Assembly (NCBI GenBank): GCA_035405785.1
Contig: DAONJS010000008.1
Coordinates: forward strand, 1 to 64,000
Direction of reading: 5' to 3'
Length of the DNA stretch: 64,000 nucleotides
DNA from: BPGX01 sp035405785
GTDB taxonomy: Bacteria > Bacteroidota > Bacteroidia > B-17B0 > Aurantibacillaceae
Every line of letters starts with the position of its first letter. Within the stretch, counting starts at the first letter, position 1. The position numbers were made by a program, and so were the translations under genes. Under the pieces are notes generated by a model, which ran no database searches, had not been told where the DNA came from, and saw only the letters and a list, made by a program, of their open reading frames with translations. This document shows positions 54,221 to 62,979 of this stretch, one piece after another.

Positions 54221-54568
54221 ATGAGAATTAAAAAATTACCACATAAAAAATATTTTTTTAGTCAATTACAAAGAGCAAGTTTAATAACTATTGGAATTGT
54301 TGTTTTTTCCTTGTTATTAGGCACATTTGGTTATATGCTGTTTTTTAATATCCCATGGGATGATGCATTATACAATGCTTCTATGATTTTGACAGGTATG
54401 GGACCTGTTGCCCCAGCACCAAATACTGCCGCTAAATTATTCGGTTCATTTTATGCATTATACAGTGGAGTTGCGTTTTTAACTTCCATTTCTGTGATGA
54501 TGACGCCCATATACAGACGCTATATTCATAAAGTTCATTTAAATATGTATGAGCATGACGAAGATTAA
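54221..54568 (+). CDS. Two-TM ion-channel-like protein with degenerate filter
   Basis: 115 residues, two membrane helices (about 22-45 and 70-95). Between them lies a pore-helix-like segment: WDDALYNASMILTGMGPVAP, where TGMGP (58-62) stands at the place of the potassium-channel filter TVGYG, followed by AKLFGSFYALYSGVAFLTSI, very like the inner helix of two-TM potassium channels. It may be a channel with altered selectivity or a dead relative. It starts 3 bp after trmB and overlaps the next gene by 20 bp. Confidence 0.6.
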   Translation: MRIKKLPHKKYFFSQLQRASLITIGIVVFSLLLGTFGYMLFFNIPWDDALYNASMILTGMGPVAPAPNTAAKLFGSFYALYSGVAFLTSISVMMTPIYRRYIHKVHLNMYEHDED

Positions 54569-55634
54569 AGTTACTGTTTTTGCCATACATCGTCCAAACC
54601 GAGCCCCCAACGAAAGATACAGATGGATGCAATTTTACAATGTCCTTTCTGATAAAATTGATGTGCAATATCTTTATTTAGTCAATGAACAAAATGATAA
54701 AATACTTTTTCAATCTAATTCTAACTTCAAAAAGATATTAGTTTATTTTTTTACATTTATCAAAAGATTTTTTCAGATTCTAAAACTTAAAAACACAGAT
54801 GTAATAATCATTTTCAGAGAACTTCATTGGTTTCATTTCCCTGTATGGATGTTGCTTTTATCTAAAAAAGCAAAAAAAATAATTTTTGATTTTGATGATG
54901 CTATTTTTTTACCCTCTCAAAATTTTCTAATCAATTTAATTCGTCAGCCAAAAAGAAAAACTATTCATTTTATTAAACATTCTAATCTTATCATTGCAGG
55001 AAATGAATATTTGAAAACATTTGCTATTAAGTATAATCAAAATTCTATTGTCATTCCAACTGTTGTTGATACAAATTATTATAAACCATTGCATCATTTA
55101 AGACATCAGGAAAACTCAATAACCATTGGATGGATGGGAAGCCATACAACTCTTCAACATTTACTAATGATTGCACCTGTTTTAAAAAAAATTCAGCAGA
55201 TTTATCCTTTTGTAAAAATTAAAATTTTAGCAAGTAAAACTTACATTCCTGAATTATCAATATATTCAGAAGATTGGAAATTAGAAAATGAAATTGAAAT
55301 ATTAAATACTTTTGATATTGGCATAATGCCTATTCCTGATGATGAATGGAGCAAAGGAAAATGCGGTTTGAAATTGCTGACATACTTATCTTGCGAAATT
55401 CCTGCTATTGCAAGCAATGTTGGTGTTAATCCTGAAATTATTCAGAAAACAAATGGAGGTATTATAGTCAATAATACAGATGAAGAATGGATTGCTGCAT
55501 TAAAGGAACTAATTGAAAACAAAGATAAAAGAATATCAATGGGCAAAAACGGCAGAAAAGGTGTAGAAGAATTTTATTCATTAAACAAATGGAAAGATAC
55601 TTTTTTCCAATGCTTAATGCCTGCAAATAATTAA
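54549..55634 (+). CDS. Glycosyltransferase, GT4 type
   Basis: 361 residues, GT-B fold. An early VFAIHRPNRAPNERYRWMQF, then IIFDFDDAIFLPSQN, IPTVVDTNYYKPL, ITIGWMGSHTTLQHLLMIAP and KGKCGLKLLTYLSCEIPAIA with VGVNPEI, the nucleotide-sugar site. Related to transferases that build surface glycans. The ATG at 54549 lies inside the channel-like gene (54555 is an alternative). Acceptor unknown. Confidence 0.85.
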   Translation: MSMTKIKVTVFAIHRPNRAPNERYRWMQFYNVLSDKIDVQYLYLVNEQNDKILFQSNSNFKKILVYFFTFIKRFFQILKLKNTDVIIIFRELHWFHFPVWMLLLSKKAKKIIFDFDDAIFLPSQNFLINLIRQPKRKTIHFIKHSNLIIAGNEYLKTFAIKYNQNSIVIPTVVDTNYYKPLHHLRHQENSITIGWMGSHTTLQHLLMIAPVLKKIQQIYPFVKIKILASKTYIPELSIYSEDWKLENEIEILNTFDIGIMPIPDDEWSKGKCGLKLLTYLSCEIPAIASNVGVNPEIIQKTNGGIIVNNTDEEWIAALKELIENKDKRISMGKNGRKGVEEFYSLNKWKDTFFQCLMPANN

Positions 55635-55670
55635 TTTTATTATTATTCAAATAAAAATGAAAAATTATAA

Positions 55671-55767
55671 AACACAAAGAACGCCAAGATTTTTCTAACA
55701 AAGGACACAAAGGATATTTTTAGTTCTTTGTGCACCTATTTCTTTTCTTTGTGCAACTTTGTGGTTT
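55671..55767. repeat. CACAAAG-type inverted repeat, second copy
   Basis: CACAAAGAACGCCAAG and CACAAAGGA on the left face TTCTTTGTGC and CTTTGTGGTTT on the right. It fills the gap between the glycosyltransferase and aroB genes. Confidence 0.6.
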
Positions 55768-55812
55768 AAAAATTATATTATTGAATAGTAACTAATTTTT
55801 CTAATAAAAATT

Positions 55813-56850
55813 ATGAAAATCAATATCAATTTACACATACAAAATGAAATTGAATTTAAGTCAATCCAAGAATTATCAGATAGTTTGTTTCATCAATCTC
55901 ACATTTTAATTATTTCTGAAAAAAATATATTTGAACTTTATCCATTTCTTTTTAATAACAATATCCCTAAAATCATTTTAGATATTCATGAAAAAAATAA
56001 AAACATAGAAACTGCAATTGAATTATGGAAAAAATTAATAGAACATAACATCACAAAACATCATCAAATATACATCATCGGCGGTGGCGTTTTAAATGAC
56101 ATTGCATTATTTACTTGTTCTGTATTCAAAAGAGGCGTCCATTGCATTTCTGTTCCCACTACTCTACTCTCTATGGTAGATGCTTCCATTGGCGGAAAAA
56201 ATGGAGTCAACTTTGCAGAATTAAAAAATATTCTTGGCACAATTTATATTCCAGAAAAAAATATCATTGTTGAAGAATTTTTAAAAACACTTCCAAAAGA
56301 ACAATTATTAAGCGGTTGGGCAGAGATATTAAAAATTGCTCTCGTTTTAGATAATGAGTTTTACAACGAATGCATACATTTTTTGAAATCAAATATAAAC
56401 CCTGATAAATCAATCATTCAAAAAGCAATTGAATTAAAAATTTCTGTTATTCAAAATGATTTACAAGATAATCATCAAAGGCAATTATTAAATTTTGGAC
56501 ATACTATTGCACACGCTATTGAACAAACTTTTGAAAGCAAGAATATCTATATTCCTCACGGCATTGCAGTAGCAAATGGAATCATTATTGAATCATTTAT
56601 TGCACAACAAATGAACATCTTATCAAACAATGATTATCAAACAATTAAAAACGATTTTCAAAACATCTTTCCTAAAATAAATCTTTCAGAACATGATATT
56701 GAACAAATCATTCAAAAAATCACACACGATAAAAAAAATACTCCAAACTCTATTAACTTTACTCTTATTGAAAAAATTGGTAAGGGAAAAATAAAAATAC
56801 CTGTTACAACTCAAATAATTAAAACCGCATTACACAATTTTATTTTTTAG
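55813..56850 (+). CDS. aroB: 3-dehydroquinate synthase
   Basis: 345 residues. Second step of the shikimate pathway (DAHP to 3-dehydroquinate, NAD- and zinc-dependent). IIGGGVLNDIALFTCSVFKR, HCISVPTTLLSMVDASIGGK, NGVNFAELKNILGTI, LSGWAEILKIAL and LLNFGHTIAHAIEQ with PHGIAVANGI (metal and substrate residues) are present. Length is normal. Other aro genes are not in the window. Confidence 0.95.
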   Translation: MKININLHIQNEIEFKSIQELSDSLFHQSHILIISEKNIFELYPFLFNNNIPKIILDIHEKNKNIETAIELWKKLIEHNITKHHQIYIIGGGVLNDIALFTCSVFKRGVHCISVPTTLLSMVDASIGGKNGVNFAELKNILGTIYIPEKNIIVEEFLKTLPKEQLLSGWAEILKIALVLDNEFYNECIHFLKSNINPDKSIIQKAIELKISVIQNDLQDNHQRQLLNFGHTIAHAIEQTFESKNIYIPHGIAVANGIIIESFIAQQMNILSNNDYQTIKNDFQNIFPKINLSEHDIEQIIQKITHDKKNTPNSINFTLIEKIGKGKIKIPVTTQIIKTALHNFIF

Positions 56851-56863
56851 TTGTGAGTTTTAC

Positions 56864-57071
56864 CGTCATTACGAACCTGTAAAAAATTCTGCACAAAAAT
56901 ATTATAGATAAATTTTACAGGTGAAATAATCTCAAATCTCACATCGTCATTACGAGCGAAGCGAAGTAATCTCAATCAATACCATCATTGCGAACAAAGT
57001 GAAGAAATCTCAAAAGTATTATCCTCATTACAATTATGAGATTGCTTCGGGCTAACGCCCTCGCAATGACG
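56864..57071. repeat. Covarying hairpin modules 5-8
   Basis: Module 5 (56864-56933): CGTCATTACGA, stem ACCTGTAAAA (56875-56884) with TTTTACAGGT (56913-56922), GAAATAATCTC. Module 6 (56945-56973): GC-GAA-GC stem. Module 7 (56983-57011): CATCATTGCGA, AC-AAA-GT, GAAGAAATCTC. Module 8 (57038-57071, minus): GGGC-GTTA-GCCC. The gap 56851-57195 also holds the GCTGAC/GTCAGC and GCCGAC/GTCGGC hairpins at 57085-57128; no gene seen. Confidence 0.85.
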
Positions 57072-57084
57072 ACAAAACTAAAAA

Positions 57085-57128
57085 TGCTGACGATAAATGT
57101 CAGCATGCCGACCGCAATCGTCGGCACT
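57085..57128. repeat. Twin hairpin repeat
   Basis: TGCTGAC...GTCAGCA followed by TGCCGAC...GTCGGCA. Related to the hairpins at 6794-6846. Confidence 0.6.
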
Positions 57129-57195
57129 CAAAACTAAATTAAATTTCATAACCAATATGATTTTTCTTATAATTGCAAGCCAAAAAATTAAAACT

Positions 57196-59289
57196 ATGAA
57201 AATAAAAATTTTGACTTTAAGTTTAATGAGTAGTGTTGCGTTTGCTCAAAACAATGACCCAATAGTAATGAAAGTAGGTGGAAAACCTATTACAAAATCT
57301 GAATTTCAAGCATTATATACCAAAAACAATTCAAAATCTGTAGATAAAAAAAGTATTGAGGAATACGCTCAAATGTATGCTCTCTACAAAATGAAAGTAT
57401 TTGAAGCAGAAGCAAATGGATTAGACACACTTCAACAATTTAAAAATGAATATAATAATTACAAAAAACAATTAGCCGCTCCTTATTTGAGTGATAAAAA
57501 TGCAAGTGAAAAAGTTTTAGAAGAAGCATACGAAAGAATGAAAACAGAAGTTAAAGCCGCACATATTTTGGTTCGTTGCAATGAAGATGCTCTACCAAAA
57601 GACACATTAGAAGCATGGACAAGAATTAACCTTTACAGAAATGCCATTCTTGGAAAATTACCTACTCCAAAAGAAATTGCTGAATATGAAAAATTACTCA
57701 GACATTCAACTATGATTGAATCTGACCTTCGTAAAAAAGACAGTGCTTTATACAAAGTTAAATTAAATTCAATAAAAAATTTAAGCCAATACATCAAAGA
57801 AGCAGGTGATGATAAATTTACAGGCATTGCACCTAAAACCAGCGATGACCCATCTGCTCTTGAAAATAAAGGGATGTTAGGATATTTCTCTGCATTTGAT
57901 ATGGTTTATCCTTTTGAAAACGCAGCATACAATACAAAAGTAGGTGAAGTAAGCCCAATAGTTCGCACAAAATATGGTTATCATATTGTAAAAGTATACG
58001 ACAAAAGACCTACTCGTGGCGAAATTCAGGTAGCACATGTAATGGTGAAATTCCCCAAAGACGCTACTCCACAAGATAAAGAAAATGCCCACAAAAAAAT
58101 TCAGGAGATTTACGAAAAAATTAAAAAAGGCGAACTCTCTTTTAAAGATGCTGTAAAACAATATTCTGATGATGAACAAAGTAAAGTAAGAAATGGAATG
58201 CTTCCACCATTCAAATCTGGCCGTTATCCAGAATCATTTGAAAATGCGGCATTTGCTTTGAAAAATGATGGTGATATTTCTGAACCTGTTGAAACACCTT
58301 ATGGCTGGCATATTATTAAAAGATTAGGATTAAAACTTGTGCCACCTTTTGATGCTATTAAAAACGATTTAAAAGCCAAAATTCAAAAAGACCAGAGAGG
58401 ACTTGCAGGCAAACAAGCATTAATTGCTAAAATTAAAGCCGAATGTAACTTTACAGAAAATCTAAAAAACAGAGATAAAATTCTCCAATACCTTGACTCA
58501 ACTTATCTTAAAGCCACATGGTCTACAGATAGAGTAAAACCAATTGAAAATTTAGAAGTTATTAAACTTTGCAACAAAACTTATACCATTAAAGATTTTG
58601 CAAAATATCTTGAATCACAAATGATTTTCAGAAGTCCTACTGAACTTAAAGGACTGATGGAAATAATGTATGCAAAATGGAGAGATAAAGTAGTAATTGA
58701 TTTTGAAGAAGAAAGATTGCCAGAAAAATATCCTGAATACAAACATCTTTTGAATGAATACAGAGATGGCATATTACTATTTGATATTACAGACAGAGAA
58801 GTATGGAGCAAAGCCGTAAAAGACACAGCAGGACTAAAAGAATTTTATGAAAAAAATAAAAACAAATATCTCTGGAAAGAAAGAGCCAATGTAACTATTT
58901 ACAAATGTGCCGATGAAAAAATTGCAAAACAAGTAAGAGATTTACTCAAAAAAAATAAATCAGAAAAAGAAATTTTAGACATTGTCAATAAAAAATCTCA
59001 ACTCAATTTATCTACTTACTCTACAATGCTTTTCAAAGGTGAAAATCCACTTGTAGATAAATATTGGAAAGAAGGTATTATACCTGAAAATTATAAAAAC
59101 ACAAATGAAAACAAAGTAGAAGTGATAGTAGTTACAAAAGTTTTACCAGAAACGCCCAAAACACTATTAGAAGCTCGTGGACAAGTAACTGCCGACTATC
59201 AAAACTATTTAGAAAAAACATGGATTGAATACTTAAAAAACAAATATCCCGTAGAAATAAATAAAGAAGTATTAAAAACTATCCAGTAG
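57196..59289 (+). CDS. Periplasmic peptidyl-prolyl isomerase (PpiC/SurA type)
   Basis: 697 residues from ATG 57196, which opens a signal peptide (MKIKILTLSLMSSVAFAQ); the frame upstream to 57097 is repeat DNA. An N-terminal helical chaperone region (about 20-150) precedes parvulin domains: KAAHILVRCNEDALP near 115 is interrupted and resumes at LGYFSAFDMVYPFENAAY, and a second, complete unit is EIQVAHVMVKFPKDATPQDK to PVETPYGWHIIKRL. The C-terminal 270 residues are unique. It probably folds outer-membrane proteins. A terminator follows. Confidence 0.85.
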   Translation: MKIKILTLSLMSSVAFAQNNDPIVMKVGGKPITKSEFQALYTKNNSKSVDKKSIEEYAQMYALYKMKVFEAEANGLDTLQQFKNEYNNYKKQLAAPYLSDKNASEKVLEEAYERMKTEVKAAHILVRCNEDALPKDTLEAWTRINLYRNAILGKLPTPKEIAEYEKLLRHSTMIESDLRKKDSALYKVKLNSIKNLSQYIKEAGDDKFTGIAPKTSDDPSALENKGMLGYFSAFDMVYPFENAAYNTKVGEVSPIVRTKYGYHIVKVYDKRPTRGEIQVAHVMVKFPKDATPQDKENAHKKIQEIYEKIKKGELSFKDAVKQYSDDEQSKVRNGMLPPFKSGRYPESFENAAFALKNDGDISEPVETPYGWHIIKRLGLKLVPPFDAIKNDLKAKIQKDQRGLAGKQALIAKIKAECNFTENLKNRDKILQYLDSTYLKATWSTDRVKPIENLEVIKLCNKTYTIKDFAKYLESQMIFRSPTELKGLMEIMYAKWRDKVVIDFEEERLPEKYPEYKHLLNEYRDGILLFDITDREVWSKAVKDTAGLKEFYEKNKNKYLWKERANVTIYKCADEKIAKQVRDLLKKNKSEKEILDIVNKKSQLNLSTYSTMLFKGENPLVDKYWKEGIIPENYKNTNENKVEVIVVTKVLPETPKTLLEARGQVTADYQNYLEKTWIEYLKNKYPVEINKEVLKTIQ

Positions 59290-59314
59290 CAATATCTGCA
59301 AAATGAGTATTTAT

Positions 59315-59342
59315 AAAGGGGCTGAAAAAGCCCCTTTTTTGT
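59315..59342 (+). terminator. Rho-independent terminator of the PPIase gene
   Basis: AAAGGGGCT (59315-59323), loop GAAAA, AGCCCCTTT (59329-59337), then T residues; 25 bp after the stop. Confidence 0.9.
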
Positions 59343-59487
59343 TTTGGTTTTAATAGTGTTATCAATAAAGTTTGTAAATCTTATTTATGTAACTTCATTT
59401 CTACAAACAAACTATTCGCTCAGTGCCAAAGATGTAGAATTCTTTGATAACTAAGCCGACTTATTAATTTATGCCAATATCTCTAAC

Positions 59488-60063
59488 TTACAAAAGTTTT
59501 CCATGGCCTCTCTTTAAGAAAATACCATATAACAATTCATCTATATTTCCATCATAAAAAATATATTCCATTTTATCTTTTGTTGGATATAAACCTCCAA
59601 CTACATATCCACATAAATTCAAATTACTATCAATTGCTATTAGTTCTGCAAAAAAATCAGATGATAACCCCCAAACAACAAAATAGTAAATATCTTTATT
59701 TTTTGTTTCAACATAATCTATGCCTGTTACCTTAATTTTCACATCACTACTTCTAATACATTTTTCACTCTTATCAGTTATTTCGTTTCCAACAATATAC
59801 TCCCAATTACAACTGTCTTTTAAAAGCAATTTTGAATTATTTATTTTTACATTAATTACAATACTATCTAAATTGCTAAATAATATATACCTTGTTTTTA
59901 TTACTAAATCACATGTCTTATTTACTGTATCCTTATTTCTTAAAATAACTTGTTTTTCTATTTTCTCATTATCATTACTTATTTTAGTTTCACTATCAGT
60001 TATTTTTTTCTCACATCTAAAAAATAGCAATATAGTAAAAATAATAAAAAATCTTACTGACAT
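59488..60063 (-). CDS. Hypothetical lipoprotein-like protein
   Basis: 191 residues, very AT-rich. The N-terminus MSVRFFIIFTILLFFRCEKK looks like a lipoprotein signal, though Arg before the Cys is unusual. The body is beta-rich (CDLVIKTRYILFSNLDSIVI, KDIYYFVVWGLSSDFFAELI). I recognise no family. It begins below copy 1 of a 90-bp duplicated promoter segment (60083-60172). Confidence 0.5.
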   Translation of the reverse strand: MSVRFFIIFTILLFFRCEKKITDSETKISNDNEKIEKQVILRNKDTVNKTCDLVIKTRYILFSNLDSIVINVKINNSKLLLKDSCNWEYIVGNEITDKSEKCIRSSDVKIKVTGIDYVETKNKDIYYFVVWGLSSDFFAELIAIDSNLNLCGYVVGGLYPTKDKMEYIFYDGNIDELLYGIFLKRGHGKLL

Positions 60064-60082
60064 ATTTATATTTTTTTTATTA

Positions 60083-60172
60083 CAAATTTAATCACTTTTA
60101 TTTGATGTAAATATTTGATTTTTTACTCAATATAACTACAAACAAAAATACATATTTTATTTTTGAAAATAA
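60083..60172. repeat. 90-bp direct repeat, copy 1 (with -7 box)
   Basis: About 89% identical (10 differences by hand) to 60866-60955. Both begin on the plus strand with CAAATTTAATCACTTTTATT, which on the minus strand is the -7 box TAAATTTG (60083-60090), and end with ATACATATTTTATTTTTG. This copy is immediately upstream of the gene at 59488-60063. Confidence 0.8.
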
Positions 60173-60280
60173 TTATTACTTTTTTATTTTACTTTTCACT
60201 CATATTGCCATAAATAATAAAAACTATTGTTCAAAAATTTTCTGAATTCATAGTTGTTTAGGTATTACTAACTTTCTATC

Positions 60281-60378
60281 TAATTTCCCACCTTCACTTC
60301 ATACACCGCAGCACAATGCCCTGAGCGTCTTTTAAGGCATATTTGTTAACTTGAGTAAATATTTTTTTCATAATCCTT
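60281..60378 (-). other. Possible gene remnant
   Basis: On the minus strand a GC-richer stretch in very AT-rich DNA reads KRRSGHCAAVYEVKVGN then TAG (60283), out of frame with a nearby ATG-led MKKIFTQVNKYALKD. The coding-like base use suggests the end of a decayed gene, but no homologue is known to me. The rest of the gap 60064-60388 holds the 90-bp repeat and nothing else that I see. Confidence 0.25.
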
Positions 60379-60388
60379 TTTAGTTTTT

Positions 60389-60718
60389 TTATAAACTAAA
60401 TTGTGTAATAAAAAAATAATTTATCACAATTGGAATAAACACGTTAATCAAAAAAATAACTAAATTGAATATTAAATTCTGAATAATACTTTTTTTTCTT
60501 AAAAATAAATATAACCATATTACAGATGGAAATGGGATCCATGATGTAAAAAATAAAAAAAATAATAAACCCTTTAAATTATTAATAATATTATGAGAAT
60601 TAAATGCATCGTTAATTACACAATAACTAATTAAAATAATATACCCAATATAAGTTAAAACTAACAAAAAACAAATAACAAAATTTATACTTTTGATTAT
60701 AGAACCAATTATCTTCAT
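60389..60718 (-). CDS. Small membrane protein, unknown
   Basis: 109 residues, with hydrophobic helices near 10-32, 45-65 and 80-105 (VICFLLVLTYIGYIILISYC; FFLFFTSWIPFPSVIWLYLF). No recognised family. About 145 bp upstream lies copy 2 of the 90-bp repeat. The extreme AT content makes the call less certain than its length suggests. Confidence 0.45.
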   Translation of the reverse strand: MKIIGSIIKSINFVICFLLVLTYIGYIILISYCVINDAFNSHNIINNLKGLLFFLFFTSWIPFPSVIWLYLFLRKKSIIQNLIFNLVIFLINVFIPIVINYFFITQFSL

Positions 60719-60865
60719 TTTTTTGTTTGATTTTAATTTGTTTTATTAAAATTTATTGCCTTATTCAATTTATTTTGTCACTTTTCTAAGTTATTTATCT
60801 ATTATTAAAATGTGGTTTATAAAAAACTTGACCACACATTAAGTTTTTGAATATATTTTCTTTTG

Positions 60866-60955
60866 CAAATTTAATCACTTTTATTTGATATAAATTTTGG
60901 ATTTATTACTCAATACTAAAGCCAACAAAAATACATATTTTATTTTTGAAAATAA
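60866..60955. repeat. 90-bp direct repeat, copy 2 (with -7 box)
   Basis: Second copy; -7 box TAAATTTG at 60866-60873 on the minus strand. The gap 60719-61062 otherwise holds only AT-rich DNA and the promoter of the Omp28-like gene. Confidence 0.8.
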
Positions 60956-61014
60956 AATTGATTTATCACAAGTTAATTTGATTTTAAAATTGAAAATAAT
61001 CATATCCTTCTTAC

Positions 61015-61045
61015 TTTGTAATCTGGAAAAAAATCAGTAACTTTG
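61015..61045 (+). promoter_or_regulatory. Promoter of the Omp28-like gene
   Basis: TTTG (61015-61018) and TAACTTTG (61038-61045), 19 bp apart; ATG 61063 follows 17 bp later. Confidence 0.65.
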
Positions 61046-61062
61046 TTCAAAATTTTTAATGT

Positions 61063-62868
61063 ATGAAAACAAAATTTACATCAATTTGTTTTATATTATC
61101 ATTCATTAGCAATGTGAATTTAATAGCCCAATTACCTGTAAGTACTTTGCCACAAAATAAAAAAGTTGTGTTAGAAGAATTTACTGGAATACATTGTGGT
61201 GCTTGTCCTTATGGGCATTTAATTTCAGAAAACATTTATAATTCTGACCCAAACAATGTAATACTAATCAATATCCATCATGGTTCAGTTGCAGTGCCAT
61301 TCTATAATGAACCAGATTTTCAAACATCAGATGGTAATGCTATTGCCGCAATGCCCGGAATGGGAGTTTCTGGTTATCCTGAAGGTGCTATAAATAGAAC
61401 TATATTTACTGGTTCTGTAATGGCCATGAATCCTAATGATTGGACCACTTATGCAAATGTAGTTAAAACTCAACCTGCCTATTGTAATGTTGCAATACAA
61501 GGCACATTAAATGCTCAAACTCGTGTATTAACTGTTCAAGCAGAAGTTTATTATACCGCTAATAGCCCTCAACCTACTAATTATCTTACTATTGCTTTAT
61601 TAGAAAATGATATTCCTGGACCACAATCTGATTTTCCCGGCTATAATCCAACAAATTACTTTCCAGATGGTAATTACAAGCACAAACATGTTTTAAGAAA
61701 AATAATCACTCCAACATTTGGAACGCCTGTTTCTCCTACAACAGCAGGAAGTTTATATTCTTCAACTTTCACATATACAGTTCCAAATTTTTATCCATCT
61801 ACAGGAACTAATACTACTACATGTTTATTAGGTAGATTAGAATTAGTTGCATTTGTTACTGAAACCAACTCAATTACAATCAATGCAGCAAGAGGACCAA
61901 TTTTTATAAACAACATCACTTATCAAAGAGATATTGCCGTTAATAATCTTACAACAGAAGATGAAGTTTGTTTTGGAGGTATTAATCCAAAATTTTGGTT
62001 TATCAATTATGGCAGTGATACTGTTACAAATGTTACATTTACTTATTCAATAAATGGAAATACTACTTCAAATATTACATGGACTGGTACATGTATGCCA
62101 TACGCACAAGATATTGTAGTAGCAAACAATATCAATTTCTCATCAAATCCAAATACAAATACCCTGCAAATTGGCGTATTAAATGTCAATAACAATCCTG
62201 ATCAAAATGCGTCAAATAATACAACATCCAAAACCATACCTACTACAACATTAATTTCACCCGGAGTAAATATGCAAATGGATTTTTATCAAGATCAATT
62301 TGGATCAGAAATTAGGTGGAAAGTCATTGATGAAAGTAATGGAAATATTGTAGCACAAGATGGACCATGGAGTGATTTGCCATCAATAGGTACTTTATTA
62401 CACACCAAAACTTTTACACTAACAAATAACAATTGTTACAAACTTATTATTACAGATGATTTTGGAGATGGTGCTTGTTGTTATTTTGGAAATGGAAGTT
62501 ATGATCTTAAATGTAATGGAAATTCCATTTTTTCTGGACCTGCCAACTATGGTCAAGAATTAATCAAATGGTTTAAAACAGATATTAATGCTTCCGTTTC
62601 AAATAATATACAATTCACTGAAATCATTTCTATTTATCCCAATCCGGCTAATGAAAAAATTCATATATTATTAAATCCTCAACAAGATTCTAATTTCAAA
62701 ATAAGTATAATCAACACATTAGGACAATTAGTTTATACATCTAATGAAAAAATTTCTGTAAAAAGAGTAATTGAAATAAACACTCAAAATTTTAATACTG
62801 GATTATACCACATATTAATTTCTAATGAAAACAATTCATTTAGTAAAACAATTAGTATTACAAGATAA
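61063..62868 (+). CDS. Omp28-related protein with thioredoxin-like CGAC and T9SS tail
   Basis: 601 residues. Signal peptide 1-23. An Omp28-type domain (about 30-270) with LEEFTGIHCGACPYGH has the redox-like CGAC at 45-48 and GVSGYPEGAINRTIF downstream, the cis-Pro region of a thioredoxin fold. A beta-sandwich-rich middle follows (YQRDIAVNNLTTEDEVCFGG; DDFGDGACCYFGNGSYDLKC). The end (ISIYPNPANEKIHILLNPQQ to SKTISITR) is a type A sorting domain. Probably a surface protein; whether the CGAC is an active thiol site is not known. Confidence 0.88.
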   Translation: MKTKFTSICFILSFISNVNLIAQLPVSTLPQNKKVVLEEFTGIHCGACPYGHLISENIYNSDPNNVILINIHHGSVAVPFYNEPDFQTSDGNAIAAMPGMGVSGYPEGAINRTIFTGSVMAMNPNDWTTYANVVKTQPAYCNVAIQGTLNAQTRVLTVQAEVYYTANSPQPTNYLTIALLENDIPGPQSDFPGYNPTNYFPDGNYKHKHVLRKIITPTFGTPVSPTTAGSLYSSTFTYTVPNFYPSTGTNTTTCLLGRLELVAFVTETNSITINAARGPIFINNITYQRDIAVNNLTTEDEVCFGGINPKFWFINYGSDTVTNVTFTYSINGNTTSNITWTGTCMPYAQDIVVANNINFSSNPNTNTLQIGVLNVNNNPDQNASNNTTSKTIPTTTLISPGVNMQMDFYQDQFGSEIRWKVIDESNGNIVAQDGPWSDLPSIGTLLHTKTFTLTNNNCYKLIITDDFGDGACCYFGNGSYDLKCNGNSIFSGPANYGQELIKWFKTDINASVSNNIQFTEIISIYPNPANEKIHILLNPQQDSNFKISIINTLGQLVYTSNEKISVKRVIEINTQNFNTGLYHILISNENNSFSKTISITR

Positions 62869-62979
62869 TTGAGTTTTACTTAAAGTTTTAAATTTTATTT
62901 TATATTAATTTAATTTGTTGATGTTGTATTTTTTGTTGATGTAATTTCATTCTTGAAATGTGATGATAAAACATACTTT

